From: Phycisphaeraceae bacterium | Lineage (GTDB): Bacteria; Planctomycetota; Phycisphaerae; Phycisphaerales; Phycisphaeraceae | Assembly (NCBI GenBank): GCA_029260715.1 | Contig: JAJDCS010000023.1 | Coordinates: forward strand, 1-64,000 | Length of the DNA stretch: 64,000 bases | Direction of reading: 5' to 3' | Shown here: one piece after another, positions 15,203 to 24,277 of the stretch | Layout of the letters: each line of letters opens with the position of its first letter | How positions within the stretch are numbered: the stretch's first letter is position 1 | The notes under the pieces: model-generated | The model's database searches: none | What the model saw: only the letters and a program-made list of their open reading frames with translations | Told to the model about the DNA's origin: nothing | Made by a program: the position numbers and the translations under genes

Positions 15203-16291
15203 TCACGATCCCCTCTCAACCCCCTCGCGGCCGCACGCCGACACACTCAACCAATGATCAACCGAAGCCCTGATCGCTTCGATGACTTGCTCATGCGTGG
15301 GCACCCCGACGCTCAAGACACGGGCAGTCTGCTCCATGTCTAACACAACGGATTGCGCTTCTCCGGCAACGAGCGGGCTGCCCCAGTCGATTTTTAGCCG
15401 TATGTCTTTTTCTTCCAGCGCCTCCTGGACAATCGCCGCGACTTCGCCGTTTGTCATAGGTCTACCCGTTCCGACATTCAGCGCCAACGCGCCGCCCGGC
15501 TCTCTTTGGACAGCCATGGCTTTCCTGACAATCTCCACGACGTACCCGACCGGGACGTAGTCGCGGATGATCCGCCCGTTGCCCCTGGCCTTGGCTGGCA
15601 CCGCCCCGTCCGGGTATCGCCGGGCATGAGCCACCAGATACGGAACGAAGCCCCGGCACCCAGCACCCACCACATTGCCAAAACGAAGGCTCACCACGGT
15701 GTTGTTGGTTTCTCTGGCCCACTCACCGCACATCAACTCGGCCGCGGCTTTGGACATGCCGTAGCTACCGATCGGGGTGACGTTCTCCCACCGCGTGCTC
15801 ACGCCCGCTACGCCCGTGTCGCCATACACCGCGCTGGACGAAGCGAAGACCACCAGCTCCGGCCGTGCCACTTGAAGAACACGCAGCGTGCCGGAGATGT
15901 TCGTTGCGACCAAATCAGACAACCCCTCAAACGGAAAAACGACCTCGGCCTTGGCAGCCAAGTGCATCACAACGGGGTGACGGAGCTGGTCAGGCGGGGC
16001 CGTTGTGCCCAACTCGCTGATATCCGCCTGAACAAAGCCAGGTGGCTTGACGGAGCCGCCGGGCGCGACAAGGTCCAGCCCCGTCAGGCGCAACCCCGGT
16101 TGGCTGTCGAGCATGACGCGACACAAGTGTGTTCCAATGAAACCCGACGAACCCGTGACCAGCACGTCGGCGTCGGAGCCCCCCCCTCCATCCTTGCGTG
16201 TCTCTTGTTTGGCTGACTGATTCATTCTTTCATCACACGCTGTGTAACCCGAATCTAACGACCCCTGTTGCCCGACGCGGCGGGGATACAT
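15203..16291 (-). CDS. NAD-dependent epimerase/dehydratase (SDR)
   Basis: An extended SDR with TGSSGFIGTH at the nucleotide-binding loop, FASSSAVYGD near the catalytic Ser, and YGMSK as the Tyr-Lys pair. The ATG at 16291 shares its first base with the stop of the preceding sulfotransferase gene (TGATG). A GTG at 16294 or an ATG at 16225 are alternatives, the last giving a more usual N-terminal length. It probably makes or epimerises an NDP-sugar for the EPS (UDP-galactose 4-epimerase-like). The substrate is not readable from sequence. Confidence 0.82.
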   Translation of the reverse strand: MYPRRVGQQGSLDSGYTACDERMNQSAKQETRKDGGGGSDADVLVTGSSGFIGTHLCRVMLDSQPGLRLTGLDLVAPGGSVKPPGFVQADISELGTTAPPDQLRHPVVMHLAAKAEVVFPFEGLSDLVATNISGTLRVLQVARPELVVFASSSAVYGDTGVAGVSTRWENVTPIGSYGMSKAAAELMCGEWARETNNTVVSLRFGNVVGAGCRGFVPYLVAHARRYPDGAVPAKARGNGRIIRDYVPVGYVVEIVRKAMAVQREPGGALALNVGTGRPMTNGEVAAIVQEALEEKDIRLKIDWGSPLVAGEAQSVVLDMEQTARVLSVGVPTHEQVIEAIRASVDHWLSVSACGREGVERGS

Positions 16292-16965
16292 CACGCCCGC
16301 TCATGCGGAAAGTCTACCCCAGGGCGCTCCTTGCCTAGAAACGAGCAAAGCCGATCCCACCCGTCGCCCTCGAAGATATTCATGACCAACAAATCATCAG
16401 GCCGGTCTTTGAAATAGTCACGCACGTTTTTAACGTGTGTGTCGTACACATACGACAGGCGAGACTCATCCGCGAAACAAACACCCCCGTATGTCGCGAT
16501 CGACTGGAAGTCGATCCGAGGCTCAATCCCCACTTCGTTCTTCATGTACCCCACAAAATGCATTGAGAAAAGAAAGCCCACGCCATACCGTCTAACGTGT
16601 GCGGACAACCGCTCCCAGAATTTCCCTTTGCGTCTGCCCAGCGGGTTGCCCTCGGGCGCGCCGTAGATCTGCATCATCCGACGCAGCCAGGACGCCTTGT
16701 CTCGCAGCGTGAGGATAAATTTGCTCGACGGGTACACCCCGTCGAACTGCGCGTAGTACGGCGCCGCGGTGATATCCGTAAGCCCCTGGTATCGTTTTAG
16801 GAGCGTGAGGTCATACACCCCGTGGCTTAACTCCCGGTAGGTCCGCCGGTCCGTAGCCCAGTGGTAAGACGGGATGCCCAAGACCTCCAACGCGGCGTTT
16901 AAGCTCCTGGTCCCGGTGTGGCTAAGGCCGAGACCGAATACTTTGTTGATCGTGTCTTTGCTCAT
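16291..16965 (-). CDS. Sulfotransferase, Sulfotransfer_4-like
   Basis: 224 aa. The N-terminus FGLGLSHTGTRSLNAAL is the PAPS-binding 5'-phosphosulfate loop of the branch where P is replaced by SHTGT/GRTGT, followed by LGIPSYHW. KFILTLRDKASWL is the region that normally contacts the 3'-phosphate. The short size fits this family. It sits within the glycosyltransferase operon and overlaps the next gene. It would move sulfate from PAPS to a sugar hydroxyl on the EPS unit or a lipid-linked intermediate. That the acceptor is the EPS is inferred from context. Confidence 0.78.
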   Translation of the reverse strand: MSKDTINKVFGLGLSHTGTRSLNAALEVLGIPSYHWATDRRTYRELSHGVYDLTLLKRYQGLTDITAAPYYAQFDGVYPSSKFILTLRDKASWLRRMMQIYGAPEGNPLGRRKGKFWERLSAHVRRYGVGFLFSMHFVGYMKNEVGIEPRIDFQSIATYGGVCFADESRLSYVYDTHVKNVRDYFKDRPDDLLVMNIFEGDGWDRLCSFLGKERPGVDFPHERA

Positions 16966-17010
16966 GAGTTCATCACTATAAAACGGTTTGCCACTCGGTG
17001 TGCCACCCTG

Positions 17011-18177
17011 TCACGCCACCTTCCCCGCCGGCCGACGCTGGGCGATCAGCCGCTCGTAGATCGCCTCGTACTTCGGCCCGATGGCGTCCCAACTGTATTT
17101 CTGTGCGTGCTCCCGGCATCGCCGGGCTGTTTCCGGGTTCCGGCTCAGGTCCAGTGTTTCAATAACCGCCCGGGCTAACCCCTCAGGGTTGTTAGGCGCT
17201 ACGGAATCCTCATTTACCTGCGGCTCGAACAACCGCCCCACATCGGGCGTGCTGATCGTCTCGATCAACGCCCCGTCCCGGGCGCCGACCACGGGCGTGC
17301 CCGTAGCCATGGATTCAATCACCACCATGCCAAACGCTTCCCACAGCGACGGCAGCACCGACACCGCCGCGCGCCCGTACACCGCCGGCAAGTCCTCGGG
17401 CCGCCCCACGCCGACAAACACCGCGTCCGCCCGCCACTTCGGCTCCACCAGCCCCAATAACCGCTCAGCGACCAAGCCCGCCGTCGGGCTACACACCTCC
17501 AGCCGCACGCCGGGCCGCTCACGCTTGATCAAATTAAACGCACGCATCAGCACTTCCCCACCCTTGCGCTTGTCGCCCAGGTCCGCGGCGCAAAGCAGCA
17601 CCGGGTGATCGTGGTCGCGCTGCGTGCACAACTTGAAAAACCGCGTATCCACCGGCACCGGCAGCGCCACGCCCCCGCGACCGAACCGCGCTTGGCAATA
17701 AGAACGCGCATACTCGCTGATCGGGATCAACTCATCAGCGCCAAGCACCGCCCGCCTTAACACCCCCCCACCCAAGCTAGCCGCACGGAAATACTTCACC
17801 TTCGGCGGGATGCTATTCACGAAAAACGCGTAAGGCACACCCGTGAACCGCCGCGCCAGGCGTGCCGCGTAAGCGTCGGTAAACGAGCAACACTGGATGA
17901 CGTCGAAACGCTGTTTGACCATCTCTAAAAATGAGGTAACGAGAAACGCGTGGGACTCAAGAACCCCAAGCCGCCCCATCGCCGGGTGCCACCACCGCCG
18001 GTGCACGTTGCGCAAATAATTCCCGACTCTCACCCGCTCCCTTCGGCCGGGCTTGCAAGAAATAACCTGCACCTCGTGGCCCCGGTCGGCCATATACACA
18101 GCCAACTCATGCATAAACCGCTCCGTGCCGCGACGGATACGCTCAAAACCCGTGGGGTAGGTAATCGCGATCTTCAT
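17011..18177 (-). CDS. Glycosyltransferase family 4 (GT-B)
   Basis: 388 aa from the ATG at 18177 (MKIAITYPTGFE). The longer frame to 18270 would run into the neighbouring SDR gene and adds no family sequence. GT-B signatures: an N-terminal RRGTERFMHEL segment, LLCAADLGDKRKG in the middle and the EX7E motif in SLWEAFGMVVIESMA. It probably adds a sugar on the cytoplasmic face. It lies 46 bases downstream of an SDR gene and 45 bases upstream of the sulfotransferase. Confidence 0.87.
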   Translation of the reverse strand: MKIAITYPTGFERIRRGTERFMHELAVYMADRGHEVQVISCKPGRRERVRVGNYLRNVHRRWWHPAMGRLGVLESHAFLVTSFLEMVKQRFDVIQCCSFTDAYAARLARRFTGVPYAFFVNSIPPKVKYFRAASLGGGVLRRAVLGADELIPISEYARSYCQARFGRGGVALPVPVDTRFFKLCTQRDHDHPVLLCAADLGDKRKGGEVLMRAFNLIKRERPGVRLEVCSPTAGLVAERLLGLVEPKWRADAVFVGVGRPEDLPAVYGRAAVSVLPSLWEAFGMVVIESMATGTPVVGARDGALIETISTPDVGRLFEPQVNEDSVAPNNPEGLARAVIETLDLSRNPETARRCREHAQKYSWDAIGPKYEAIYERLIAQRRPAGKVA

Positions 18178-18223
18178 AAATCCGCATCCGGTGCTGCCGG
18201 CGATTGATCGCAAGGCTGTGTGC

Positions 18224-19213
18224 TCACTTGTCCTTATCTCCGTTAAAACAGCGGTCACACGCTTGCTCAAAGGTCCGCAGCGGCTGCCAGCCGAGTTGTT
18301 CGGTTAGCTTGCGGCTGCTGAACCGCAGCGGTTTAAAAAACGCGACACGACGCGGGGTGAGCATGCTAGGCAGCCGCCCTTTGGAACCGAACAGCAGTTT
18401 CCTGGTCAGGTCCGCGCACCGGGCCAAAACCGCCATGCATATATATGGCAGCGGCACCCTGACCCCGCCGATCCCGGATTTGGCGATGTACTGCCCGGCG
18501 TAACGCCACGCCGTCACACGCTCCGGGTCAACAACATTAAACGTCTGCCCCTCGCTCTGCTCGACACGCTCCACCGCAAGCACAAAACTCTCCGCGCAAT
18601 TGTCGATATACGTCAGCGGCACCTGCCGACCCACCCCAAATACAAACCGCAGCGGCCCAAGGCTCAAAATCGCGCCCGGCACCGACTCATGCCCCGGCCC
18701 CCAAACAATCCCCGGGCGCATCACGGTCAGGCCCCACTGGCGCTCCTCACTAAACCGACGGGCGACGCGCTCCTGCCACAGCTTGGCCACGGCGTAACCG
18801 CCGCGCTCGTAGACATTCGTTTCAAGCGCGGTGGTTTCATCAAAAACACCCTTGGCTTGCGACCAGCCGTAAACGGAGAAGCTGCTGGCTAAAACCAACC
18901 GCCGGGTCTGTGTGCCTGCCATGGCTTGCAAGAGCCGCTCCGTGCCGACCACGGTGCAATTGAAATGCGTGTCGTCGTCGGCGGTGACGGTCGCGGCCAG
19001 GTGAACCAAAACGTCAACCCCGTCGAAAAAAGCGGCCAGGCCGTTGTGATTGCGGAGATCGGCCCGGACAATTTCAACGCGATCCCGCCAGGGGATACCG
19101 TCCATCTGTGCCGTTGGCCGAACCAAGGCACGCACCTCGTGGCCGTGCTCAAGGAACGCGGCGACAATGCCGCGGCCAAGGAAGCCGTTCGCACCGGTGA
19201 CTAATACTTTCAT
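18224..19213 (-). CDS. NAD-dependent epimerase/dehydratase family protein
   Basis: 329 aa. TGANGFLGRG nucleotide-binding loop at residues 6-15, LASSFSVYG near the active-site Ser, and the catalytic pair in YAVAK. The family includes sugar epimerases and 3-beta-HSD-like oxidoreductases; this one has a rather divergent C-terminal half. The ATG overlaps the stop of the upstream Gfo/Idh/MocA gene (ATGA), so the two enzymes probably act in the same sugar-modification branch. Substrate unknown. Confidence 0.82.
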   Translation of the reverse strand: MKVLVTGANGFLGRGIVAAFLEHGHEVRALVRPTAQMDGIPWRDRVEIVRADLRNHNGLAAFFDGVDVLVHLAATVTADDDTHFNCTVVGTERLLQAMAGTQTRRLVLASSFSVYGWSQAKGVFDETTALETNVYERGGYAVAKLWQERVARRFSEERQWGLTVMRPGIVWGPGHESVPGAILSLGPLRFVFGVGRQVPLTYIDNCAESFVLAVERVEQSEGQTFNVVDPERVTAWRYAGQYIAKSGIGGVRVPLPYICMAVLARCADLTRKLLFGSKGRLPSMLTPRRVAFFKPLRFSSRKLTEQLGWQPLRTFEQACDRCFNGDKDK

Positions 19214-20271
19214 AACCGCGGCGCCCCCTCAACAAGCTCAGCCATCAGCCGGTGTGTTGCGTCGATCTGCTCAACACTCACCGGCGCGGGCCCGCCCTGC
19301 TCTATCGCGGTGTAGGTTCGTCCGATCAATTCCCACATGCCCTCGTACGGCCCGGGCGTGTCGGCGATACGCTGGTGTAAACCCAGAAACGCCGCTTTTG
19401 TCAGCGACGCCGCCTGGCTCATGCCGCTGACAAAAGTGCCCCAAAAAGGCGGACCCTTGCGCGGCCGCACAACCGTCAGGTGAGGCTCCAGCAGGTTCAA
19501 CTCGACGCGGCACTGTTCGCCGTAAACGCGCAGGGCAAAAAGATTCGGTTGCGCGTTGGCGCTAAAGCCGAGGCTTACCGTCCCGTGGTCGTGACGCAAT
19601 GTCGCCATGAACTGCTCGCAAGGCAGCAAGCTGTCAGCCGGCGCGGGTAGCCACAGCTTGTCCGCTAGCGTGACCGGCCCCGAAAGCGCCAGCGCCAGGT
19701 AAGCCATGTGTGGCAGGAAGTCATAGACCACGCCCCCCGGGAGGCTCAACGCCGGGTGGCGAACATTGCGGTCAGCAAACGGGCTGCCCGGCCCAAGAAC
19801 CCCTACGCAGAACAGAATCTCCACGTGCGAAATTCGGCCCAAGTCACCGGCCTCTTTCATCGCAACGACTTTCCGCACCAACGGGTTGAACAGGTAGTTG
19901 TGGTCTTCCACCACCATCAACCCCTTTTCCTCCGCACGGGCGGTTAGGACAGCCAAGTCTTCATAAGCGACCACCGCCGGTTTTTCGATAAAGACGCTCG
20001 CGCCGGCGTCAAGCGCACTGAGCGCCAATTGAAAATGGCTTTGCGGCGATGTGGTGACATGGACCACCTGGGGGGAAACCTCCTGAAGCATCCGGGCGTA
20101 GTCCGTGTAAAAACACGGAACGCCGAACCGCTCGGCCACGCTCTGAGCCTTGGCCTGAGACAGATCACAGACCGCGGCGATTTCAACGCCACGTAGCTCT
20201 CGCAGACAGGCGAGGTGCTGGCGTGCGATCTGCCCGGCACCCACAACGGCGGTTTTGATTGGGCTCACCAT
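19210..20271 (-). CDS. Gfo/Idh/MocA family oxidoreductase
   Basis: 353 aa from the ATG at 20271. The Rossmann start AVVGAGQIARQH is followed by VHVTTSPQSHFQLAL and the family EKP motif (VFIEKPAV, about 95) whose Lys is catalytic. VEDHNYLFNP and a C-terminal beta-sheet domain complete the fold. These enzymes oxidise or reduce sugar hydroxyls with NAD(P), for example NDP-sugar 3-dehydrogenases. It is the first gene of the minus-strand run ending at 8544, and is coupled by ATGA to the SDR gene behind it. Confidence 0.85.
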   Translation of the reverse strand: MVSPIKTAVVGAGQIARQHLACLRELRGVEIAAVCDLSQAKAQSVAERFGVPCFYTDYARMLQEVSPQVVHVTTSPQSHFQLALSALDAGASVFIEKPAVVAYEDLAVLTARAEEKGLMVVEDHNYLFNPLVRKVVAMKEAGDLGRISHVEILFCVGVLGPGSPFADRNVRHPALSLPGGVVYDFLPHMAYLALALSGPVTLADKLWLPAPADSLLPCEQFMATLRHDHGTVSLGFSANAQPNLFALRVYGEQCRVELNLLEPHLTVVRPRKGPPFWGTFVSGMSQAASLTKAAFLGLHQRIADTPGPYEGMWELIGRTYTAIEQGGPAPVSVEQIDATHRLMAELVEGAPRL

Positions 20272-20676
20272 TTTTCTAAGAACCAACCTCTGCGATACCT
20301 ATTTCAATATCCATCACGCGTGCGGCCGAAGCCGGCTGATTACAACTCAGTCTTTCTGCGTAGCCCCAACCCGGTTTGATCAGGAGACACAAACCCCAAA
20401 GGCACCCCGCATACCCGCTTGATCGTCCCCGCTCTTCTCTACACCCACCTATCAAAAGCACACAAGCTTAGCTGCCACCATATTATACATCACAAAAATC
20501 CTTCCATGTCGGGGATTCCACCCATCGACACACAGCCCCCTATAATAGGCGGCCCGGATCGTAGATGTCTGTAAAGCTAGATGGAATACCGACTTCCTTG
20601 CCGTTGATAAGGCAAGTGACCGGCCGCAAGGTACAGGCTCCCTCGGCTGGGGGTAACATCTCAAGGCGATCGCGCT
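20272..20676. promoter_or_regulatory. Divergent intergenic region with stem-loops
   Basis: About 400 bases between the minus-strand EPS run and the plus-strand sulfotransferase gene, so promoters in both directions are expected. The last 110 bases before the plus gene hold a perfect 6-bp stem (CTTGCC/GGCAAG, about 20600-20619) and a second weak G/C hairpin around 20636-20655. I do not recognise a known riboswitch, and no convincing -35/-10 pair is visible. Confidence 0.4.
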
Positions 20677-21762
20677 ATGAACGGTAAACCCACAACCGAC
20701 CCAACCCACCCAGAGCCGGTTTTCATTGTCGGCCCGGCGCGCTCGGGCACGACGCTATTGGGCAAGGTTCTGAGCGATCACCCGGCGATCCATATTACGG
20801 ATGAGACCCACTATTTCGACGACCTGCGAACGAAGATGAAAGGGCGAGAGAAACAGGGCCTTACCCAAGAAGACACCGAACTGTGCATCAGGTACTTCCG
20901 CTCGCTGTCGCACTTGCCGTACGGCCTGAACGGCGACCCGGAACAAGGCAAGGTCGGCCGCGAAGAGCTGCACGCCATGGCTAAACAGATCGGCAAAGGC
21001 GCGGACGCGTTCTTCGAGGCGTACTGCCGGATCACGGCTTCCAAAGAAAACAAGCCCCGCTGGGGAGAGAAGACCCCGCGCCACGTGTTCCGTATCCGTG
21101 AGCTACTCGAAACCCACCCACGCGCGAAGATCATCTGCATGATGCGCGACCCGCGTGCCGTGGTGGCGTCATACCGCGACTGGCAGAAAAACCTGAAAGT
21201 ACCCCAAACCGTGCCCGCCCCCATCCGCGCACGCATGGACGAGGAATACAAACGCAAACGAAAATCCTACCACCCACTCATTATGACGCTGATGTGGAAG
21301 GCCACCGCGAGCGCGATACTCAAAGCCCAGGCGGATCTAGACACGGCCAACGTCTACGTCCTGAAATACGAAAACCTGGTGCAAGAGCCCGCCAAGACGA
21401 TCCAGAGCCTGTGCCAATGGATCGGCGTGCCTTACGAAACGGGGCTAGGTGACGAACTGCCCATGTGGAACAGCTCTTACACCGCTGGGTTCTTGGGCAC
21501 GGCTGTGGAAGCATCAAAAGCCAAAGACCGCTGGCACCAGACCCTGACCGCTCATGAAATCGCGGTGATACAGACTGCATGCGGGCGTCTGCTGGCGGAC
21601 CTGGGGTATGAGCGACACCCGGTGCGTCTCTCGCTTCTGCGCTACGCCTGGTCTTGGGTAACGCTGCCGCTGGCCGTTGTACGCGCGACCCTGGCCAATC
21701 GCGGGCGTGTGGGGCGGTTGCTGCCCTACATGTACCGTCGGATCAAGCTGGCGCTGGGGTGA
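20677..21762 (+). CDS. PAPS-dependent sulfotransferase (Sulfotransfer_1/3 type)
   Basis: 361 aa. The 5'-phosphosulfate loop is FIVGPARSGTTLLGKVL (about 15-31), and the 3'-phosphate binding segment is ICMMRDPRAVVASYRD (about 150). Both are intact. A conserved RWGEKTPRHV precedes them. A basic, hydrophobic C-terminus may attach it to the membrane. It should transfer sulfate from PAPS to a carbohydrate. It is the only plus-strand gene among the EPS genes between 8544 and 35167, and its last 20 bases overlap the end of the convergent Wzy-like gene. A second sulfotransferase of another family lies at 16291-16965. Confidence 0.88.
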   Translation: MNGKPTTDPTHPEPVFIVGPARSGTTLLGKVLSDHPAIHITDETHYFDDLRTKMKGREKQGLTQEDTELCIRYFRSLSHLPYGLNGDPEQGKVGREELHAMAKQIGKGADAFFEAYCRITASKENKPRWGEKTPRHVFRIRELLETHPRAKIICMMRDPRAVVASYRDWQKNLKVPQTVPAPIRARMDEEYKRKRKSYHPLIMTLMWKATASAILKAQADLDTANVYVLKYENLVQEPAKTIQSLCQWIGVPYETGLGDELPMWNSSYTAGFLGTAVEASKAKDRWHQTLTAHEIAVIQTACGRLLADLGYERHPVRLSLLRYAWSWVTLPLAVVRATLANRGRVGRLLPYMYRRIKLALG

Positions 21763-23293
21763 CGCGGCGTTGGTTAGGCGGGCCCGACAGCGGATCACCA
21801 ACCGCCCCGGGCGCGGTGTTCAGCAAGCCGACCACCAGCGCGAAGGTGTAAAAACTCGGGTCAACCCACAGTGAAAAATCCATGGTCTGTTGGATAAACT
21901 GCCCACCGATGGCAACCAGCAGCCCGATGCAGGCTCCCTGTGCAGCCCCGCTTGTGCGGTGTACCCCGTGCAGCCCAGCCCTTACCACCCCGACAATCAC
22001 GATCAAGATGCCCACAAAACCCAGCGTGCCCGTTTCAGCGAGGATCAGCAGGTAAAGGTTGTGCACCGGGATGATTGCCCTGCTGGAGACGAGTTTTCTT
22101 AGCGGCTTCCACTTCTCGTGCTTCTCGGATAGCTCCGTGTCGTAACGCCCCAGATCACCCATAAAATGGTTCAGTCCGATGCCCAGCACCGGCCGCTCCG
22201 TCCACATCGCGATCGCGATGTCGTTGTAACGGTCGCGGAACTCAACAGACTCAGTGAAGTTGCCCATGAACCGGTCGTAGATAAAGTCGATCTGCGGCAG
22301 CAACGCCGTGAGAGTCAAGAGCGAGCCCACGATCAAGACCGCCAAGTTGCTACGGACCCTGTCCTTGTTCCACCACGTCAGCAAGACCAGCAGCATCACC
22401 AGGTCAAACGCCATGACCGCCCACGGCAGCCTTGAAAGCGTCAACGCCACGGCTGTCACCCCCGACACCACGACCACCCCGCACAGCAGCCGCAACGCCA
22501 TGTGCCGAAACGTTAATACCAACCCGAAAAACATCGGCACGACCAGCAGCAGGTACGGGCCGTAGATGTTCGGGTTGACCATCGTTCCCACCGCGCGGCG
22601 GCGTTTACTGCCCATGACCTCGATGGCGACGTGTTCGTGAACCGTTTCGCTGCGCACCAAGTCGCTTAGCGACCCACCGAAATTGAAAGCCACCTGCAAC
22701 ACGCCCAGCGCCGATTGGGCGAGAATCGCGCAGCCCACCCCCGCCACCGCCGTCCACCATTCGGCCTTGCCAAAGTTGTACCGGATATACAGCAGGATCA
22801 ACCCGAACTTGACCAGCCGTGCCAGCTCATTAAAGCTCCACACCATGTGCTGGGCTGTCAACGCGGACACCGTACACGCGATCACAAAAGGCAACACCCA
22901 AGGCCAAAGCGCCCGGCTCGGCGCCACCGGCGCCAGACGCCCCGTGATCCGCTCCCAAACCCAAATCAGCAGCAGCGCCGCAAATACAGGGTCCGCCGGC
23001 ACCCAATACAGCCCGTGCGAGTCGTAATCGCCGATAATCGAGTCAAATGAAAAATACTGACGGTTGTACGTCAGCGCGACAATCCAAGTGAACAGCAGCA
23101 CCCGCTTGGGCTGTCGGGTGACGGCTATCACCGTCATCAGACACACGAACAAGACCAATTTAATGATCTTCTTAAGTGTCGGATCGCCTAGCTGCACCGC
23201 CAACGCACACGCCAACACCCCCGTCAGCACAGCGGCCACAAGAACGACGGCCTTGTGCAACGGCGGCTGAGCGATCGTGCGGGTGTTGTCCAC
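21743..23293 (-). CDS. O-antigen ligase/polymerase-like membrane protein (Wzy type)
   Basis: 516 aa with about ten to twelve hydrophobic segments and a large loop before the C-terminal helices holding PVLGIGLNHFMGDLG and PVHNLYLLILAETG. This Arg/His-containing loop pattern is typical of the O-antigen ligase/Wzy family (Wzy_C). It probably polymerises lipid-linked repeat units, or ligates the chain, on the outer face of the cytoplasmic membrane. It lies 27 bases downstream of a methyltransferase gene and ends the second minus-strand run. Its 3' end overlaps the convergent sulfotransferase gene by 20 bases. Polymerase versus ligase cannot be decided. Confidence 0.83.
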   Translation of the reverse strand: MDNTRTIAQPPLHKAVVLVAAVLTGVLACALAVQLGDPTLKKIIKLVLFVCLMTVIAVTRQPKRVLLFTWIVALTYNRQYFSFDSIIGDYDSHGLYWVPADPVFAALLLIWVWERITGRLAPVAPSRALWPWVLPFVIACTVSALTAQHMVWSFNELARLVKFGLILLYIRYNFGKAEWWTAVAGVGCAILAQSALGVLQVAFNFGGSLSDLVRSETVHEHVAIEVMGSKRRRAVGTMVNPNIYGPYLLLVVPMFFGLVLTFRHMALRLLCGVVVVSGVTAVALTLSRLPWAVMAFDLVMLLVLLTWWNKDRVRSNLAVLIVGSLLTLTALLPQIDFIYDRFMGNFTESVEFRDRYNDIAIAMWTERPVLGIGLNHFMGDLGRYDTELSEKHEKWKPLRKLVSSRAIIPVHNLYLLILAETGTLGFVGILIVIVGVVRAGLHGVHRTSGAAQGACIGLLVAIGGQFIQQTMDFSLWVDPSFYTFALVVGLLNTAPGAVGDPLSGPPNQRRVTPAPA

Positions 23294-23320
23294 GCTATTG
23301 ACCCGATGCGGGGTGATGTG

Positions 23321-24253
23321 TCACGGAGACGCCCGGAAGACGGCGTGAAACAGAGTGTCGCTGCCGCTACGCGTCCCGTACCGGAATGTGCTGAGTAGCT
23401 CGACCTTGTTGAAACCCACGCCACGGATCATCTGCTCCAGCGCGTCTAGGCCGCACCACCACCAGACGTCCGAATCGCCCCGGCCGCCGTGGTACTGCAC
23501 AAGGCGCTCCATGCCCAGGTGGCCTAGGTCGGGCACGTAGCAGTCAGAGATCAAGGCGTACCCCCCGGTAACACTCAGGACGTTTTCAAGAGCCTTGAGC
23601 GGGTGCCTTAGGTGCAGCAAGACGTCGCCGATGTGCACAATGTCGAACTTGCCCAGCGCGTCGGGAGAAAGATCGTAGACGTTGATGTTCTCACGCTTGA
23701 CGCGAGACCCCAGCGCCTTGTGGGCAATTCCGAACCCCCGGTTGAGCTTCTGGTCGAGCTGCTCTTGGGTGAAAGTGGCGCGTCTGGAAGGTGAGAAGTC
23801 GATGTCGCCGAACCGCTCAACGTCGATGGCGACAACCTCTTTTGCCCCGCGTCTCTCAAGCTCGAACGCCCAGAACCCGTCGAAAGTGGCTACGTCCAAT
23901 ACACGCTTCCCCTCCAAGCTCGCGGGCAGTTGGTACGCGGGCAGGTTCGGGCGGTGGTCAAACTTGCCGGGGGTTATTACGCCGTGCCCCAGATCAATGG
24001 TGTGGTACCAATTGGTCGCGGCGATTTGCTCGCGTAGCTCGCGCTGCTGCGGTGATTCGTCCGCCGCTTGTGTCGGCTGGGCGGGTGTGGTTTGCGTTGT
24101 GTCTTTTTGTTCGCCGCCGCCCAATAACCCCCGCAGCCACCGGTAAAACTCCCGCCACAAGCCGTTGCGAACGGAGCCGCGCACGGTGACCGCGTCTTTG
24201 TTCACGACGACGGACAACTCGAACCCCGCGAATTTGATCCCTTTGCTAGCCAT
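23321..24253 (-). CDS. SAM-dependent methyltransferase, CmoB/DUF1698-like
   Basis: 310 aa. Residues about 85-310 follow the DUF1698 pattern: WYHTIDLGHGVITPG, RVLDVATFDGFWAFELE (SAM motif I), VAIDVERFGDID, and FDIVHIGDVLLHLRHPL. The N-terminal 80 residues are not part of that family and contain a Gln/Thr/Pro-rich linker. CmoB itself carboxymethylates tRNA, but the length and context point to a different job, perhaps methylating a sugar in the EPS. It lies between the GH51-like gene and the Wzy-like gene with short gaps. Confidence 0.75.
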   Translation of the reverse strand: MASKGIKFAGFELSVVVNKDAVTVRGSVRNGLWREFYRWLRGLLGGGEQKDTTQTTPAQPTQAADESPQQRELREQIAATNWYHTIDLGHGVITPGKFDHRPNLPAYQLPASLEGKRVLDVATFDGFWAFELERRGAKEVVAIDVERFGDIDFSPSRRATFTQEQLDQKLNRGFGIAHKALGSRVKRENINVYDLSPDALGKFDIVHIGDVLLHLRHPLKALENVLSVTGGYALISDCYVPDLGHLGMERLVQYHGGRGDSDVWWWCGLDALEQMIRGVGFNKVELLSTFRYGTRSGSDTLFHAVFRASP

Positions 24254-24277
24254 GGGCTGTTTCCAAATGCCTCCTGG

